5,496 nucleotides of DNA from contig USSP01000135.1 in the NCBI GenBank assembly GCA_900557385.1, positions 1 through 5,496 on the forward strand, given 5' to 3'. Of the stretch, positions 1 through 5,496 are shown piece by piece. The translations under genes and the position numbers were made by a program. The notes beneath the pieces were generated by a model. The model did not search any database, was not told where the DNA came from, and worked only from the letters and a program-made list of their open reading frames with translations. The stretch is from an uncultured Lachnospiraceae bacterium (lineage in GTDB: Bacteria; Bacillota; Clostridia; Lachnospirales; Lachnospiraceae). Position 1 is the stretch's first letter. Every line of letters begins with the position of its first letter.

Positions 1-9
1 TGATAACAT
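1..9 (-). CDS. Start of an unidentified minus-strand gene (three codons only)
   Basis: An ATG on the minus strand at 9..7 is followed by codons for Leu and Ser before the window edge. It is called only because a strong ribosome binding site (AAAAAGGAG, 18-26) lies 8 nt upstream and a good sigma-A promoter lies further upstream on the same strand. The product cannot be guessed from three codons. It lies downstream of the SGNH hydrolase fragment in the same orientation but appears to have its own promoter. Confidence 0.5.
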
Positions 10-17
10 TGTATTTT

Positions 18-26
18 CTCCTTTTT
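18..26 (-). promoter_or_regulatory. Ribosome binding site for the gene starting at position 9 (minus)
   Basis: The minus strand reads AAAAAGGAG here, with 8 nt between its end and the ATG at 9..7. This sequence and spacing are typical of Firmicutes, and it is the main support for a real start codon at the window edge. Confidence 0.6.
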
Positions 27-69
27 ATTCAAAATAAATCCGTATTATCGCTTGTGTCTAATCTAATTG

Positions 70-98
70 ATTATAATACTTATTTATAAAATATACAA
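70..98 (-). promoter_or_regulatory. Sigma-A type promoter, minus strand
   Basis: On the minus strand a -35 box TTGTAT (98..93) is separated by exactly 17 nt from a perfect -10 box TATAAT (75..70). Transcription would start near position 63, giving a leader of about 55 nt before the ATG at 9. The -35 box lies just past the stop codon of the SGNH hydrolase, so the next gene is probably transcribed independently. The surroundings are very AT-rich, which raises the chance of a fortuitous match, but correct spacing plus the downstream RBS and ATG argue for function. Confidence 0.55.
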
Positions 99-101
99 GT
101 A

Positions 102-619
102 TCAACTCCAATATCCGAGTTCTACACCTTTAAGATATATGCCTTTTCCTTTTGAATAATACCCCATACAGTTAAGATGTGTCCAGTCTGAACGAAGTTT
201 CTTTGAGATATTACCTCTTTTATAATTTTCCAAATCATCTTTTGTAGGCATTATACCTGTATCTTTAAGACCATTTTCGATTAAATATGTTCGCATATTA
301 ATAAAATGGTCACCATATGCAAGTCTTAATGCAGCTTCCCAAGAAGTATCACCTGTACCTATATAATTACCGTTTGCATCTGTTTCCCCCTGACTGAGAT
401 CACCGATAGATGTTCCCGGGTCGTCCGTGTCACCTACAACAATATAATATTTACAACCAAACTCCTGAATCATGGCATCATATTGAAGAATAAGTGTCTT
501 ATAATCATTTTCCCAACCGCCATTACTTCCAATTTCAAGAATAAGAATATCACCGCTGTGATCAATTGCTGTCTTTGTGTAAACTCTCGTTCCCTCAGGT
601 ATTGTAATTGTCTCATATG
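102..619 (-). pseudogene. SGNH/GDSL-type hydrolase, C-terminal fragment (5' end missing at a breakpoint)
   Basis: The minus frame is open from about 650 down to a TGA at 104..102. The only in-frame ATG (473) lies inside the conserved fold, so it is unlikely to be the true start. Upstream of it the frame encodes a Pro/Ala/Thr-rich stretch, then a beta-strand leading into Gly-Ser-Asn-Gly-Gly (530..516). That matches the SGNH block III Gly-x-Asn region, which forms the oxyanion hole. Near the C-terminus Asp-Trp-Thr-His (Asp at 188..186, His at 179..177) followed by Leu-Asn fits block V, the DxxH catalytic Asp-His pair. The block I Gly-Asp-Ser nucleophile is absent, so this piece alone cannot be catalytic. 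SGNH enzymes hydrolyse esters or remove acetyl groups from carbohydrates; the substrate here cannot be read. The 5' side stops where MMPL coding sequence begins on the other strand. It may be a broken gene or simply one truncated by assembly. Confidence 0.7.
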
Positions 620-650
620 CCGGTGTTGCTGGTTCTGGTAATCCAGGGCG
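608..650. other. Breakpoint joining two unrelated gene fragments
   Basis: The minus-strand SGNH frame meets a stop (TAA read on the minus strand) at 653..651, and the plus-strand MMPL frame has a stop (TAA) at 605-607, so the joint must lie between them. Both genes lack their N-terminal portions and run outward from it. Composition shifts: 16/60 G+C at 1-60 and 19/60 at 121-180, against 31/60 at 1081-1140. I see no transposase, inverted repeat or attachment site here. The stretch around 620-638 reads sensibly in both directions: a Pro/Ala/Thr linker on minus, a Pro-Val-Leu-Leu-Val-Leu membrane helix on plus. The exact base therefore cannot be fixed, and short microhomology is possible. Confidence 0.7.
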
Positions 651-1291
651 TTATCTGGATCAACTTTTCCTTCCCGGTACTGGAACAGAAGAATCTGTTC
701 TTCATGAGTTATCTGATTGTCAGTTCTATTCAGATGGGTGCCAACATTGATTACGCCATTGTAATTTCCGGGCGTTTCATGGAATTGAAGGAAAAAATGT
801 CCAAGAAGGAAGCAATTATCGAGACAATGAATTTTGCCTTTCCCACTATCGTAACCTCTGGTTCCATGATGGCGCTGGCGGGCATTCTCATTGGTCAGAT
901 GTCCTCCGATGGTGCGATTTGCGGTATCGGTCAGTGCCTGGGACGTGGTACGATTATTTCTCTCATTACGGTTATGTTCGTCCTGCCTCAGATTCTGTTG
1001 GTAGGTGAGAAGATTATTGAGAAGACATCCTTCGCTGTGTCCATGCCTTTAAAAATGGAAAAAACCACAGGCCTCATGCGGGTGGATGGCTTGGTACAGG
1101 GACAAATAAGCGGTACGATTGTGGGAGAACTTCACGGCTTTGTACGGGGTGAGGCAAATCTCGTTGTCAATATGGGAAAAGTAGAGAAAGTGACGGAGGA
1201 AGAAGCGGAAAGCAACATGCCGCCAAATCTCACGATCCCGGAATTTAAGCAGGAAGGAGGCAGGGAGAATGAAAACGGGAATGAAAAATAA
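608..1291 (+). CDS. MMPL/RND-family exporter, C-terminal fragment
   Basis: This is the C-terminal part of a proton-driven MMPL/RND membrane exporter. Four membrane segments are visible at about residues 5-25, 29-52, 76-98 and 113-137, numbering from the TTG at 608. The second carries Gly-Ala-Asn-Ile-Asp-Tyr, with Asp48 at 749-751. This matches the Asp-Tyr pair of TM10 in MmpL proteins, part of the proton relay, so the segments are TM9 to TM12. A cytoplasmic tail of about 90 residues follows, with six glycines spaced exactly four residues apart (Gly161 to Gly181) and then an acidic end. TM1-8 and both large extracytoplasmic domains are missing, since full-length relatives are several times longer. 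TTG 608 and ATG 617 are only the first possible starts after the breakpoint; neither has a convincing ribosome binding site, so no true start is present. The 3' end overlaps the next gene by 23 nt in another frame, implying one operon. The transported substrate is unknown; lipids or cell-envelope molecules are usual for the family. Confidence 0.85.
   Translation: MSHMPVLLVLVIQGVIWINFSFPVLEQKNLFFMSYLIVSSIQMGANIDYAIVISGRFMELKEKMSKKEAIIETMNFAFPTIVTSGSMMALAGILIGQMSSDGAICGIGQCLGRGTIISLITVMFVLPQILLVGEKIIEKTSFAVSMPLKMEKTTGLMRVDGLVQGQISGTIVGELHGFVRGEANLVVNMGKVEKVTEEEAESNMPPNLTIPEFKQEGGRENENGNEK
1082..1165 (+). repeat. Six-fold Gly-x-x-x repeat in the MMPL tail
   Basis: Residues 159-186 of the MMPL fragment contain glycines at 161, 165, 169, 173, 177 and 181, with mostly branched or hydrophobic residues between them. 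The strict four-residue period resembles a short parallel beta-helix of the kind seen in bactofilins. That resemblance is my inference from periodicity, not from a domain match. It follows the last membrane helix, so it should face the cytoplasm. Confidence 0.55.
1255..1260 (+). promoter_or_regulatory. Ribosome binding site deciding the start of the GLUG protein
   Basis: AGGAGG lies 8 nt before the ATG at 1269. The alternative in-frame ATG at 1281 would be 20 nt away, so 1269 is preferred. The site lies inside the end of the MMPL gene, so translation of the two genes is probably coupled. Confidence 0.8.
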
Positions 1292-4200
1292 ATACCGGAT
1301 TCTGGTCGCCACGGCGGTAACCACATCCCTGTTGTTCTCCGCCCTTCCGATAACAGAAATCCAGGCGGCTCCCAAAGGGGAAGAAAGCACCGTCATAGAA
1401 AACGACACCCAACAGACCTATGAGCGGGTGGATATTTATACCGTGGAGGATTTACAGAAATTTTCGGATCAGTGCCATGTAGATTCCTGGTCAGCCGATA
1501 AAGAAGTGCACCTCATGGCAGATTTAAGTCTGACAGATGTGGATTTTGAACCCATTTCGGTGTTTAACGGCTTCTTTTACGGAGAAAATCACACCATTTC
1601 CGGTTTCGCCTATGATGGAGCCGGCTATGTGACCGGACTGTTCCGTTATATCGGACATGCAGGAGAAGTACGGGATTTGCGCTTGGAGGCGGAAGTCAGT
1701 TCCAGTGATGAAAAAGAATGTGTAGGCGGACTGGTGGGGGTCAACTACGGAACCATCCGTAATTGCACCTTTGCAGGTACTGTGGATGGCAAAAACATCA
1801 CCGGAGGCATTGCGGGAATCAATGAAAGCACCGGGCTGATCAGTGATGCTATGGTGATGGGGAGGATTTCAGGATATTATGCTACCGGCGGTGTGGCAGG
1901 CAAAAATCATGGCATGATTATGTCAACCCAGAATCAGGCGGGGATCAATGATGATACCCAATGGGTGGAAACCGATGATGAGATGGGATTTGCATGGCTC
2001 CGCAGCGTGGACGGCACCAATTCCAATGTGCAGATTCACAGCGGTGTGGACACCGGTGGCATCGCCGGTTACTCGGATGGCTATATCGGGCTTTGCACCA
2101 ATACAGGCAGAGTAGGCTATGAGCATACCGGCTATAATGTGGGCGGCATCGCAGGACGCCAGGCTGGCATGGTGGATCAGTGTACCAATAACGGTTCTGT
2201 CAGCGGACGGAAGGATGTGGGCGGAATTGTAGGGCAGATGGAGCCTTATATCGAGTTGAACGAGGCGGAATCTTTACGTTCCGAGATCAACAAGCTTCAT
2301 GACCTGATTCAGAAAACCATTAAGGATATGCAGTCCGGCAAAAATACAGTCAAGGCGGACGCGGATCAATTACTGGACTATTCCCAGCAGACTTTGGATA
2401 CGGGAAAATCTCTGGCAGACCAGATGTCAGATTTTGCCGACAGCAACATGGATGAAGCAGACAAAATTTCCCAGCGGGTCAATCAGGTGATGGATATGGT
2501 ACCCAATGTGCTGAATCAGGAAAGTGCCTTGCGAAACCACGTGAATGACTTAAATAATAACATCCGGAAAGCCATTCAGGATCTGAATGTGGAGAACCGG
2601 GTGGATTCCAATGCAACCCAGCCCATCAAAGACCGGATGGAAAGGGATAACAAGAAGCTTCAGGACAGCATGGATGTCTTGGATGGTTATATGCAGGAGA
2701 TTCAGGATATTCTTCAGGATGATACCAAGTCAGACGCGCAAAAACGGACAGCAATCGAAGCAATTATTCAAAACGACAACTTCCAGAATGCCCTTAGTCA
2801 GGTAACCTCTGATGCTTATGATGTTTTACAGGACATCAATGATTTAATGGCAATTTACGGACCGGCTCTGGATGATGCCCTGCAGGATGGCTTTAAAGAT
2901 CTGGAAAATGCCGGCAAAAACGGCGAGAATGCCATCAGCGCCACGGGTGCCATGTCGGACGCGGTCCGGGCAATTGTGAATTATGTAAACGCCCAGGAGG
3001 AAATCCGTTTCACCCGCCTGGGAGAGCAATTCGATCAGGATAAACAGGCATTATATGATCAGCTGAGTGCCATGAACGACTGCCTGCAGAATATCAGTGA
3101 TGACACTTCCCATTATTCCGATGTGGTAACCCAGGATTTACTGGCAGTCAACGACCAGATGAATGTGGTCTTTAATCTTCTCATGGATCAGCTGGATGTG
3201 ACGGATAGTAGTGATGGCAACAGCAGTACCATCCGGGACAGTTTCTACGAGGATGTTTCCGATGAGGAACTGGAGGAATCCGGGGACGGCTGGATTGAAA
3301 ACAGCAGAAATAAAGGAATCGTCAACGGAGACATCAATGTAGGCGGTATCGCCGGCTCCATGGCAATTGACGAGGAAGACCCGGAGGACAATGCGGCGGG
3401 TAACGTGGACTATACCATCGGAAACCGTTACGCTACCCGCTGTGTCATTCGCGGCTGCGTCAATGAAGGTTATATTACGGCGAAAAAGGACGGAGCAGGC
3501 GGCGTGGTCGGTTATATGAAGATCGGTGCGGTGGTTCACTCCGAGGGCTATGGCAGCGTGGAAAGCACCGAGGGGGATTTCGTAGGTGGCATCTGCGGTC
3601 AGTCCCTTTCCGTGATCCGTAACTGCTATGCCATCAGCGAGGTAAGCGGAGGCAAAAACGTGGGGGGCATCGCGGGATATGCAGAAGAACTCACCGATTG
3701 CTATAGTCTGGCAAGAGTGGAGGCAACCGTAGGACGAAGCGGCGCCATTGCCGGTCAGGTTTCTTCCTATGAAAAAGAAGAGGAAGAACAGCAGAAGGTG
3801 AGGAACAACTTTTTCGCAGGAGATGCTCTTTACGGAATCGACGGCATCAGCTATGACGGAATCGCCCAGCCGCTTTCCTACGAAGAAATGTTGGAAAGCG
3901 AAGAAGTTCCCCTTGCTTTTCGCCATTTGAAAATAACCTACCGCACGGAGGATCAGGTGCTGGGCTATGAGGAAGTGGCTTACGGCGATTCCCTGGATCA
4001 TCTTACCTACCCGGATATCCCGGAAAAAGAAGGCTGCTATGGCGTGTGGGAAGATGTGTCCGGGCAGACCATGACCGGCAACCGGGTACTGGAAGCAGAA
4101 TATGTGGAAAAGGTAAGTGTGGTGCAGAGTGATGCCCATGCAGAACAGGCGGTGGCAGCAGAAGAAGGCAACGGACAGAACAGTGAACGTAAAAAGCCCT

Positions 4201-4658
4201 ATGCGCTGGTGGAAAGCTCTTTTACCAGCGACGCGGTACTCCACGTGTCCACTGCTGAGGAAACCGGCTCGGATTTACAGGCTCCCAAAGGAGCGGAGGG
4301 AAACTATCGCATTTACTTCCTGACATTGGAGAATGCGGCTGTACAGCCTGACCAGGAAACAGCCCTTCGGCTTTATAACCCCTATGGAGAAAAAGCAGAG
4401 CTGTGGCGTTACGAGGAAGATGGCGGCTGGCAGCAGGAAGAAGTAGTAGAACGCGGTGAATACCTACAGACCACCCTTGTGGGAGACAGCGGAACCTACT
4501 GCATCCTGGAGAAAAAGTCCAATGTCATGCTGTATGCGATTGCAGGCGGTTGTGGAGGCGCTGTTCTTCTATTGCTGCGGCTGCGGAAAACGATTAAGAA
4601 ACGCAGACAGAAACAACAGGGAAAAAGTAACAAAAAAATCGTAGAAAATGAAAAATAA
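1269..4658 (+). CDS. Secreted, membrane-anchored GLUG-repeat protein with internal coiled-coil domain (MMPL partner)
   Basis: This is a complete 1129-residue surface protein of unknown function. Residues 1-34 are a signal peptide: basic start, hydrophobic core, likely cleavage near Gln-Ala-Ala (32-34). Residues 52-150 form the lead-in strands usual for GLUG proteins. Residues 151-324 hold GLUG-type repeats (Val-Gly-Gly-Ile-Ala-Gly cores, then Asn-Cys or Gln-Cys turns), expected to build a beta-solenoid. Residues about 328-672 are Gln/Asp/Asn/Leu-rich and helical, probably a coiled-coil hairpin. Residues 690-830 resume GLUG repeats. Residues 886-945 resemble the small beta-grasp repeats (InlB_B/Flg_new-like) of surface proteins, ending in a Leu-Glu-Ala-Glu-Tyr strand. 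Residues 980-1080 are a further beta-rich segment. Residues 1085-1104 are a membrane helix followed by a Lys/Arg-rich cytoplasmic tail, so anchoring is by a transmembrane stop-transfer, with no LPxTG sorting signal. The 23-nt overlap with the MMPL gene suggests that the two proteins work together, perhaps with this one as an extracytoplasmic extension of the exporter; that role is inferred. It could instead be an adhesin. Confidence 0.85.
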   Translation: MKTGMKNKYRILVATAVTTSLLFSALPITEIQAAPKGEESTVIENDTQQTYERVDIYTVEDLQKFSDQCHVDSWSADKEVHLMADLSLTDVDFEPISVFNGFFYGENHTISGFAYDGAGYVTGLFRYIGHAGEVRDLRLEAEVSSSDEKECVGGLVGVNYGTIRNCTFAGTVDGKNITGGIAGINESTGLISDAMVMGRISGYYATGGVAGKNHGMIMSTQNQAGINDDTQWVETDDEMGFAWLRSVDGTNSNVQIHSGVDTGGIAGYSDGYIGLCTNTGRVGYEHTGYNVGGIAGRQAGMVDQCTNNGSVSGRKDVGGIVGQMEPYIELNEAESLRSEINKLHDLIQKTIKDMQSGKNTVKADADQLLDYSQQTLDTGKSLADQMSDFADSNMDEADKISQRVNQVMDMVPNVLNQESALRNHVNDLNNNIRKAIQDLNVENRVDSNATQPIKDRMERDNKKLQDSMDVLDGYMQEIQDILQDDTKSDAQKRTAIEAIIQNDNFQNALSQVTSDAYDVLQDINDLMAIYGPALDDALQDGFKDLENAGKNGENAISATGAMSDAVRAIVNYVNAQEEIRFTRLGEQFDQDKQALYDQLSAMNDCLQNISDDTSHYSDVVTQDLLAVNDQMNVVFNLLMDQLDVTDSSDGNSSTIRDSFYEDVSDEELEESGDGWIENSRNKGIVNGDINVGGIAGSMAIDEEDPEDNAAGNVDYTIGNRYATRCVIRGCVNEGYITAKKDGAGGVVGYMKIGAVVHSEGYGSVESTEGDFVGGICGQSLSVIRNCYAISEVSGGKNVGGIAGYAEELTDCYSLARVEATVGRSGAIAGQVSSYEKEEEEQQKVRNNFFAGDALYGIDGISYDGIAQPLSYEEMLESEEVPLAFRHLKITYRTEDQVLGYEEVAYGDSLDHLTYPDIPEKEGCYGVWEDVSGQTMTGNRVLEAEYVEKVSVVQSDAHAEQAVAAEEGNGQNSERKKPYALVESSFTSDAVLHVSTAEETGSDLQAPKGAEGNYRIYFLTLENAAVQPDQETALRLYNPYGEKAELWRYEEDGGWQQEEVVERGEYLQTTLVGDSGTYCILEKKSNVMLYAIAGGCGGAVLLLLRLRKTIKKRRQKQQGKSNKKIVENEK
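1719..2240 (+). repeat. GLUG repeat block 1
   Basis: Residues 151-324 contain repeated units with the core Gly-Gly-(Leu/Ile/Val)-(Val/Ala)-Gly at 153, 179, 207, 263, 292 and 318, spaced about 26-29 residues apart except for one longer loop (about 213-258). Between the cores lie Gly-x-Ile-x-x-Cys-x-x-x-Gly-x-Val turns, characteristic of the GLUG motif (Pfam family known by that name). The copies are diverged at DNA level, so this is a protein repeat and not a recent DNA duplication. Confidence 0.8.
2250..3284 (+). other. Coiled-coil/helical insertion within the GLUG solenoid
   Basis: Residues 328-672 lack the glycine-rich GLUG cores. They are rich in Gln, Asp, Asn, Leu, Met and Lys with hydrophobics at heptad-like spacing, for example residues 333-410 and 455-530. 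Prolines occur at only a few points (412, 452, 532), which may mark bends between helices. The insertion starts right after a GLUG core (318-322) and ends just before another (692-696), so it looks like a helical arm projecting from the solenoid. Confidence 0.65.
3336..3758 (+). repeat. GLUG repeat block 2
   Basis: Residues 690-830 contain Gly-Gly-x-x-Gly cores at 692, 744, 773 and 799, with a degenerate fifth at about 825 (Ser-Gly-Ala-Ile-Ala-Gly). The intervening turns (Gly-Cys-Val-Asn-Glu-Gly, Arg-Asn-Cys-Tyr-Ala, Asp-Cys-Tyr-Ser) are classic GLUG signatures. A longer acidic loop (about 699-720) separates the first two. This block continues the solenoid after the helical insertion. Confidence 0.8.
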
Positions 4659-4668
4659 AAAAGCAAAC

Positions 4669-4697
4669 TTGACAAAAACGAATCAGATACCTATAAT
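4669..4697 (+). promoter_or_regulatory. Perfect-consensus sigma-A promoter for ptsI
   Basis: TTGACA (4669-4674), a spacer of exactly 17 nt, and TATAAT (4692-4697) match the housekeeping sigma-A/sigma-70 consensus at all twelve positions. Transcription should begin about 4704. The promoter begins 10 nt after the stop codon of the GLUG protein, with no terminator in between. ptsI is therefore a separate unit, although readthrough from the upstream operon into its leader is possible. A promoter this strong fits control exerted afterwards, by the leader terminator. Confidence 0.9.
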
Positions 4698-4710
4698 AAG
4701 AGTAACTGAA

Positions 4711-4739
4711 GGGTAGTTCGCATCAAGATGCACTAAACC
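4711..4739 (+). promoter_or_regulatory. RAT-like antiterminator hairpin in the ptsI leader
   Basis: These 29 nt fold like the ribonucleic antiterminator sites bound by BglG/SacY/LicT proteins. The pairs seen are G4711-C4739 and G4712-C4738, then an internal loop (G4713 against A4736-A4737). Next come U4714-A4735, A4715-U4734 and G4716-C4733, then a second asymmetric loop (UUC 4717-4719 against A4732). The upper stem is GCAU/AUGC (4720-4723 with 4728-4731), capped by CAAG. Total length, loop positions and terminal GG...AAACC match LicT-type RATs as I remember them, with one compensatory pair change. The site starts a few nt after the expected transcription start, and its last two bases belong to the terminator stem that follows. 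Base identities in the second loop differ from the usual consensus, so the cognate protein may be divergent. Classification as a RAT is inference. Confidence 0.55.
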
Positions 4740-4783
4740 GGAAAAGTAAGACGCTTTGTGTGTCTGTACTTTTTCGGTTTTTT
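4738..4783 (+). terminator. Intrinsic terminator (attenuator) in the ptsI leader
   Basis: The stem pairs 4738-4748 with 4767-4777 (11 pairs, one of them G-U), then after a single bulged G (4766) pairs 4749-4752 with 4762-4765. This gives 15 pairs around a 9-nt loop, followed directly by six T residues (4778-4783). It lies between a strong promoter and the ptsI start, so it should stop transcription early unless disabled. Its first two bases are also the last two of the RAT-like hairpin, so the structures compete. It would also end any transcript reading through from the MMPL-GLUG operon. Confidence 0.85.
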
Positions 4784-4807
4784 GTCATAATAAACAGAAA
4801 AATTTAG

Positions 4808-4814
4808 AGGGAGG
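4808..4814 (+). promoter_or_regulatory. Ribosome binding site of ptsI
   Basis: AGGGAGG lies 11 nt before the ATG at 4826, slightly long spacing. A second AGGA at 4819-4822 is only 3 nt away and too close to be the main site. The first site supports 4826 as the start, which also matches the usual N-terminus of Enzyme I. Confidence 0.65.
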
Positions 4815-4825
4815 AAAAAGGAATC

Positions 4826-5496
4826 ATGCAGCGAGTACAGGGAAAGATTGCGTTTGGGGGCATTGCAATCGGAAAAATCAAAGAGCTGTTACCACAGAAC
4901 CATGAAGTACGCCGGGTAAAGGTGGAAGATACCGCTGCGGAAATGGCGCGTTTTGAACGGGCAAAGGAAGAGACGAAACGTCAGCTGCAGGCACTGTATG
5001 AGAAGGCAGTGAAGGAAGTGGGCGAGGACAATGCGGCAATTTTTGAAATCCACCAGATGATGCTGGAGGATTTGGACTATCTGGATTCGATCCATAACAT
5101 GATAGAAACCCAGTCTGTAAATGCGGAATTTGCCGTGGCAATGACCGGAGATAATTTTGCCCAGATGTTTGCACAGATGGATGATGACTACATGAAAGCC
5201 CGTGCCGCTGATGTGAAGGATATTTCCGAGCGGCTGATTCGTGTCCTTTCCGATAAACAGAGTCAGCCCGAAAAAACGGAAGATCCCGATGAAAGATACA
5301 TCATTGTGGCAGATGATCTGGCTCCCAGTGAGACAATTCAGTTAGACAGAGAAAAGGTACTGGCTTTTATTACCAGAAAAGGATCTACCAATTCCCACAC
5401 AGCGATTCTTGCCCGTACGATGAATATTCCTGCCCTGGTACTCACACCGGTGCCTGAGGAAATCAATGGCAAAGAGGCAATCGTGGACGGCTTTCA
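4826..5496 (+). CDS. ptsI: PTS Enzyme I (phosphoenolpyruvate-protein phosphotransferase), N-terminal part
   Basis: Enzyme I takes phosphate from phosphoenolpyruvate onto a histidine and passes it to HPr, the first cytoplasmic step of sugar uptake by the phosphotransferase system. The 223 residues present begin with the typical Gly-x-Ile-Ala-x-Gly strand (6-16). They continue through the helical HPr-binding domain (about 35-145), which includes the conserved Glu-Ile-His-Gln-Met-Met-Leu-Asp/Glu-Asp segment (74-82). They then reach the phosphohistidine domain: Gly-Ser-Thr-Asn-Ser-His-Thr-Ala-Ile (186-194) contains the active His191, equivalent to His189 of E. coli, followed by Ala-Arg and Ile-Pro-Ala-Leu-Val. 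The PEP-binding barrel and C-terminus lie beyond the window; full length is usually about 540-580 residues. No ptsH (HPr) lies upstream, unlike the common ptsHI order. Expression probably depends on the strong promoter and the leader RAT/terminator. No defect is visible in the part present. Confidence 0.95.
   Translation, partial: MQRVQGKIAFGGIAIGKIKELLPQNHEVRRVKVEDTAAEMARFERAKEETKRQLQALYEKAVKEVGEDNAAIFEIHQMMLEDLDYLDSIHNMIETQSVNAEFAVAMTGDNFAQMFAQMDDDYMKARAADVKDISERLIRVLSDKQSQPEKTEDPDERYIIVADDLAPSETIQLDREKVLAFITRKGSTNSHTAILARTMNIPALVLTPVPEEINGKEAIVDGF

Noticed and set aside
102..473. Treating the ATG at 473 as the start of a complete 123-residue protein
   Set aside because: Conserved SGNH sequence, including the Gly-Ser-Asn-Gly-Gly element at 530..516, continues upstream in the same open frame, so the ATG is internal and the gene is 5'-truncated.
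608..619. TTG 608 or ATG 617 as the genuine start of a short four-helix membrane protein
   Set aside because: There is no proper ribosome binding site, and the sequence opens inside a membrane helix of the MMPL fold, as expected from truncation.
1281..1283. Alternative ATG start for the GLUG protein
   Set aside because: The AGGAGG at 1255-1260 is 8 nt from ATG 1269 but 20 nt from ATG 1281, so the upstream start is preferred. Either would keep the signal peptide.
1719..3758. DNA tandem repeats or a CRISPR array
   Set aside because: The repeated Gly-Gly-Ile-Ala-Gly coding units are diverged in nucleotide sequence and variable in spacing; they are protein repeats within one open frame.
3138..4244. 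A 368-codon open frame on the minus strand
   Set aside because: It lies fully inside the GLUG protein gene on the opposite strand. Its His/Phe/Cys-rich, low-complexity translation is typical of an antisense shadow, with no recognisable domain. The plus-strand frame has a clear signal peptide, repeats and RBS.
4701..4783. A metabolite riboswitch in the ptsI leader
   Set aside because: The aptamer-like part is only a 29-nt single hairpin and matches no riboswitch consensus I can recall. The RAT-plus-terminator layout explains it better and fits the PTS context.
4878..5174. Minus-strand open frames across the start of ptsI
   Set aside because: They are antisense to clearly conserved Enzyme I coding sequence; the Pro/Ser/Leu-rich translations have no recognisable features.

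Overview
The window looks like Firmicutes/Clostridia DNA, most plausibly from a gut Lachnospiraceae-type organism. This is inferred from strong AGGAGG-type ribosome binding sites, consensus sigma-A promoters, a GLUG-repeat surface protein next to an MMPL transporter, and a Firmicutes-style PTS Enzyme I. No taxonomic search was possible.

Layout. (1) Positions 1-~620 are AT-rich and read on the minus strand. They hold the C-terminal part of an SGNH/GDSL-type hydrolase lacking its 5' end, then a sigma-A promoter and RBS leading into a gene of which only three codons are present (1-9). (2) At 608-650 this sequence meets a more GC-rich block read on the plus strand. Both flanking genes lack their N-terminal parts and point away from the joint, so it is a breakpoint: either a rearrangement or an assembly chimera. 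(3) Positions ~620-1291 encode the last four membrane segments and cytoplasmic tail of an MMPL/RND-family exporter. (4) Overlapping it by 23 nt is a complete 1129-residue secreted, membrane-anchored protein (1269-4658). Its GLUG-repeat beta-solenoid is split in two by a helical insertion of about 345 residues. (5) After it come a perfect-consensus promoter, a leader with a 29-nt hairpin shaped like a ribonucleic antiterminator (RAT) overlapping an intrinsic terminator, and then the N-terminal 223 residues of ptsI (Enzyme I), which runs off the window.

How the genes relate. The MMPL exporter and the GLUG/coiled-coil protein are translationally coupled and probably form an envelope-export unit; the substrate is unknown. 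ptsI is a separate transcription unit. Its leader suggests control by a BglG/SacY/LicT/GlcT-type antiterminator, which would link Enzyme I expression to sugar-PTS status. The main novelty candidates are this ptsI leader, the solenoid-coil-solenoid architecture of the MMPL partner, and a Gly-x-x-x tandem repeat in the MMPL tail.
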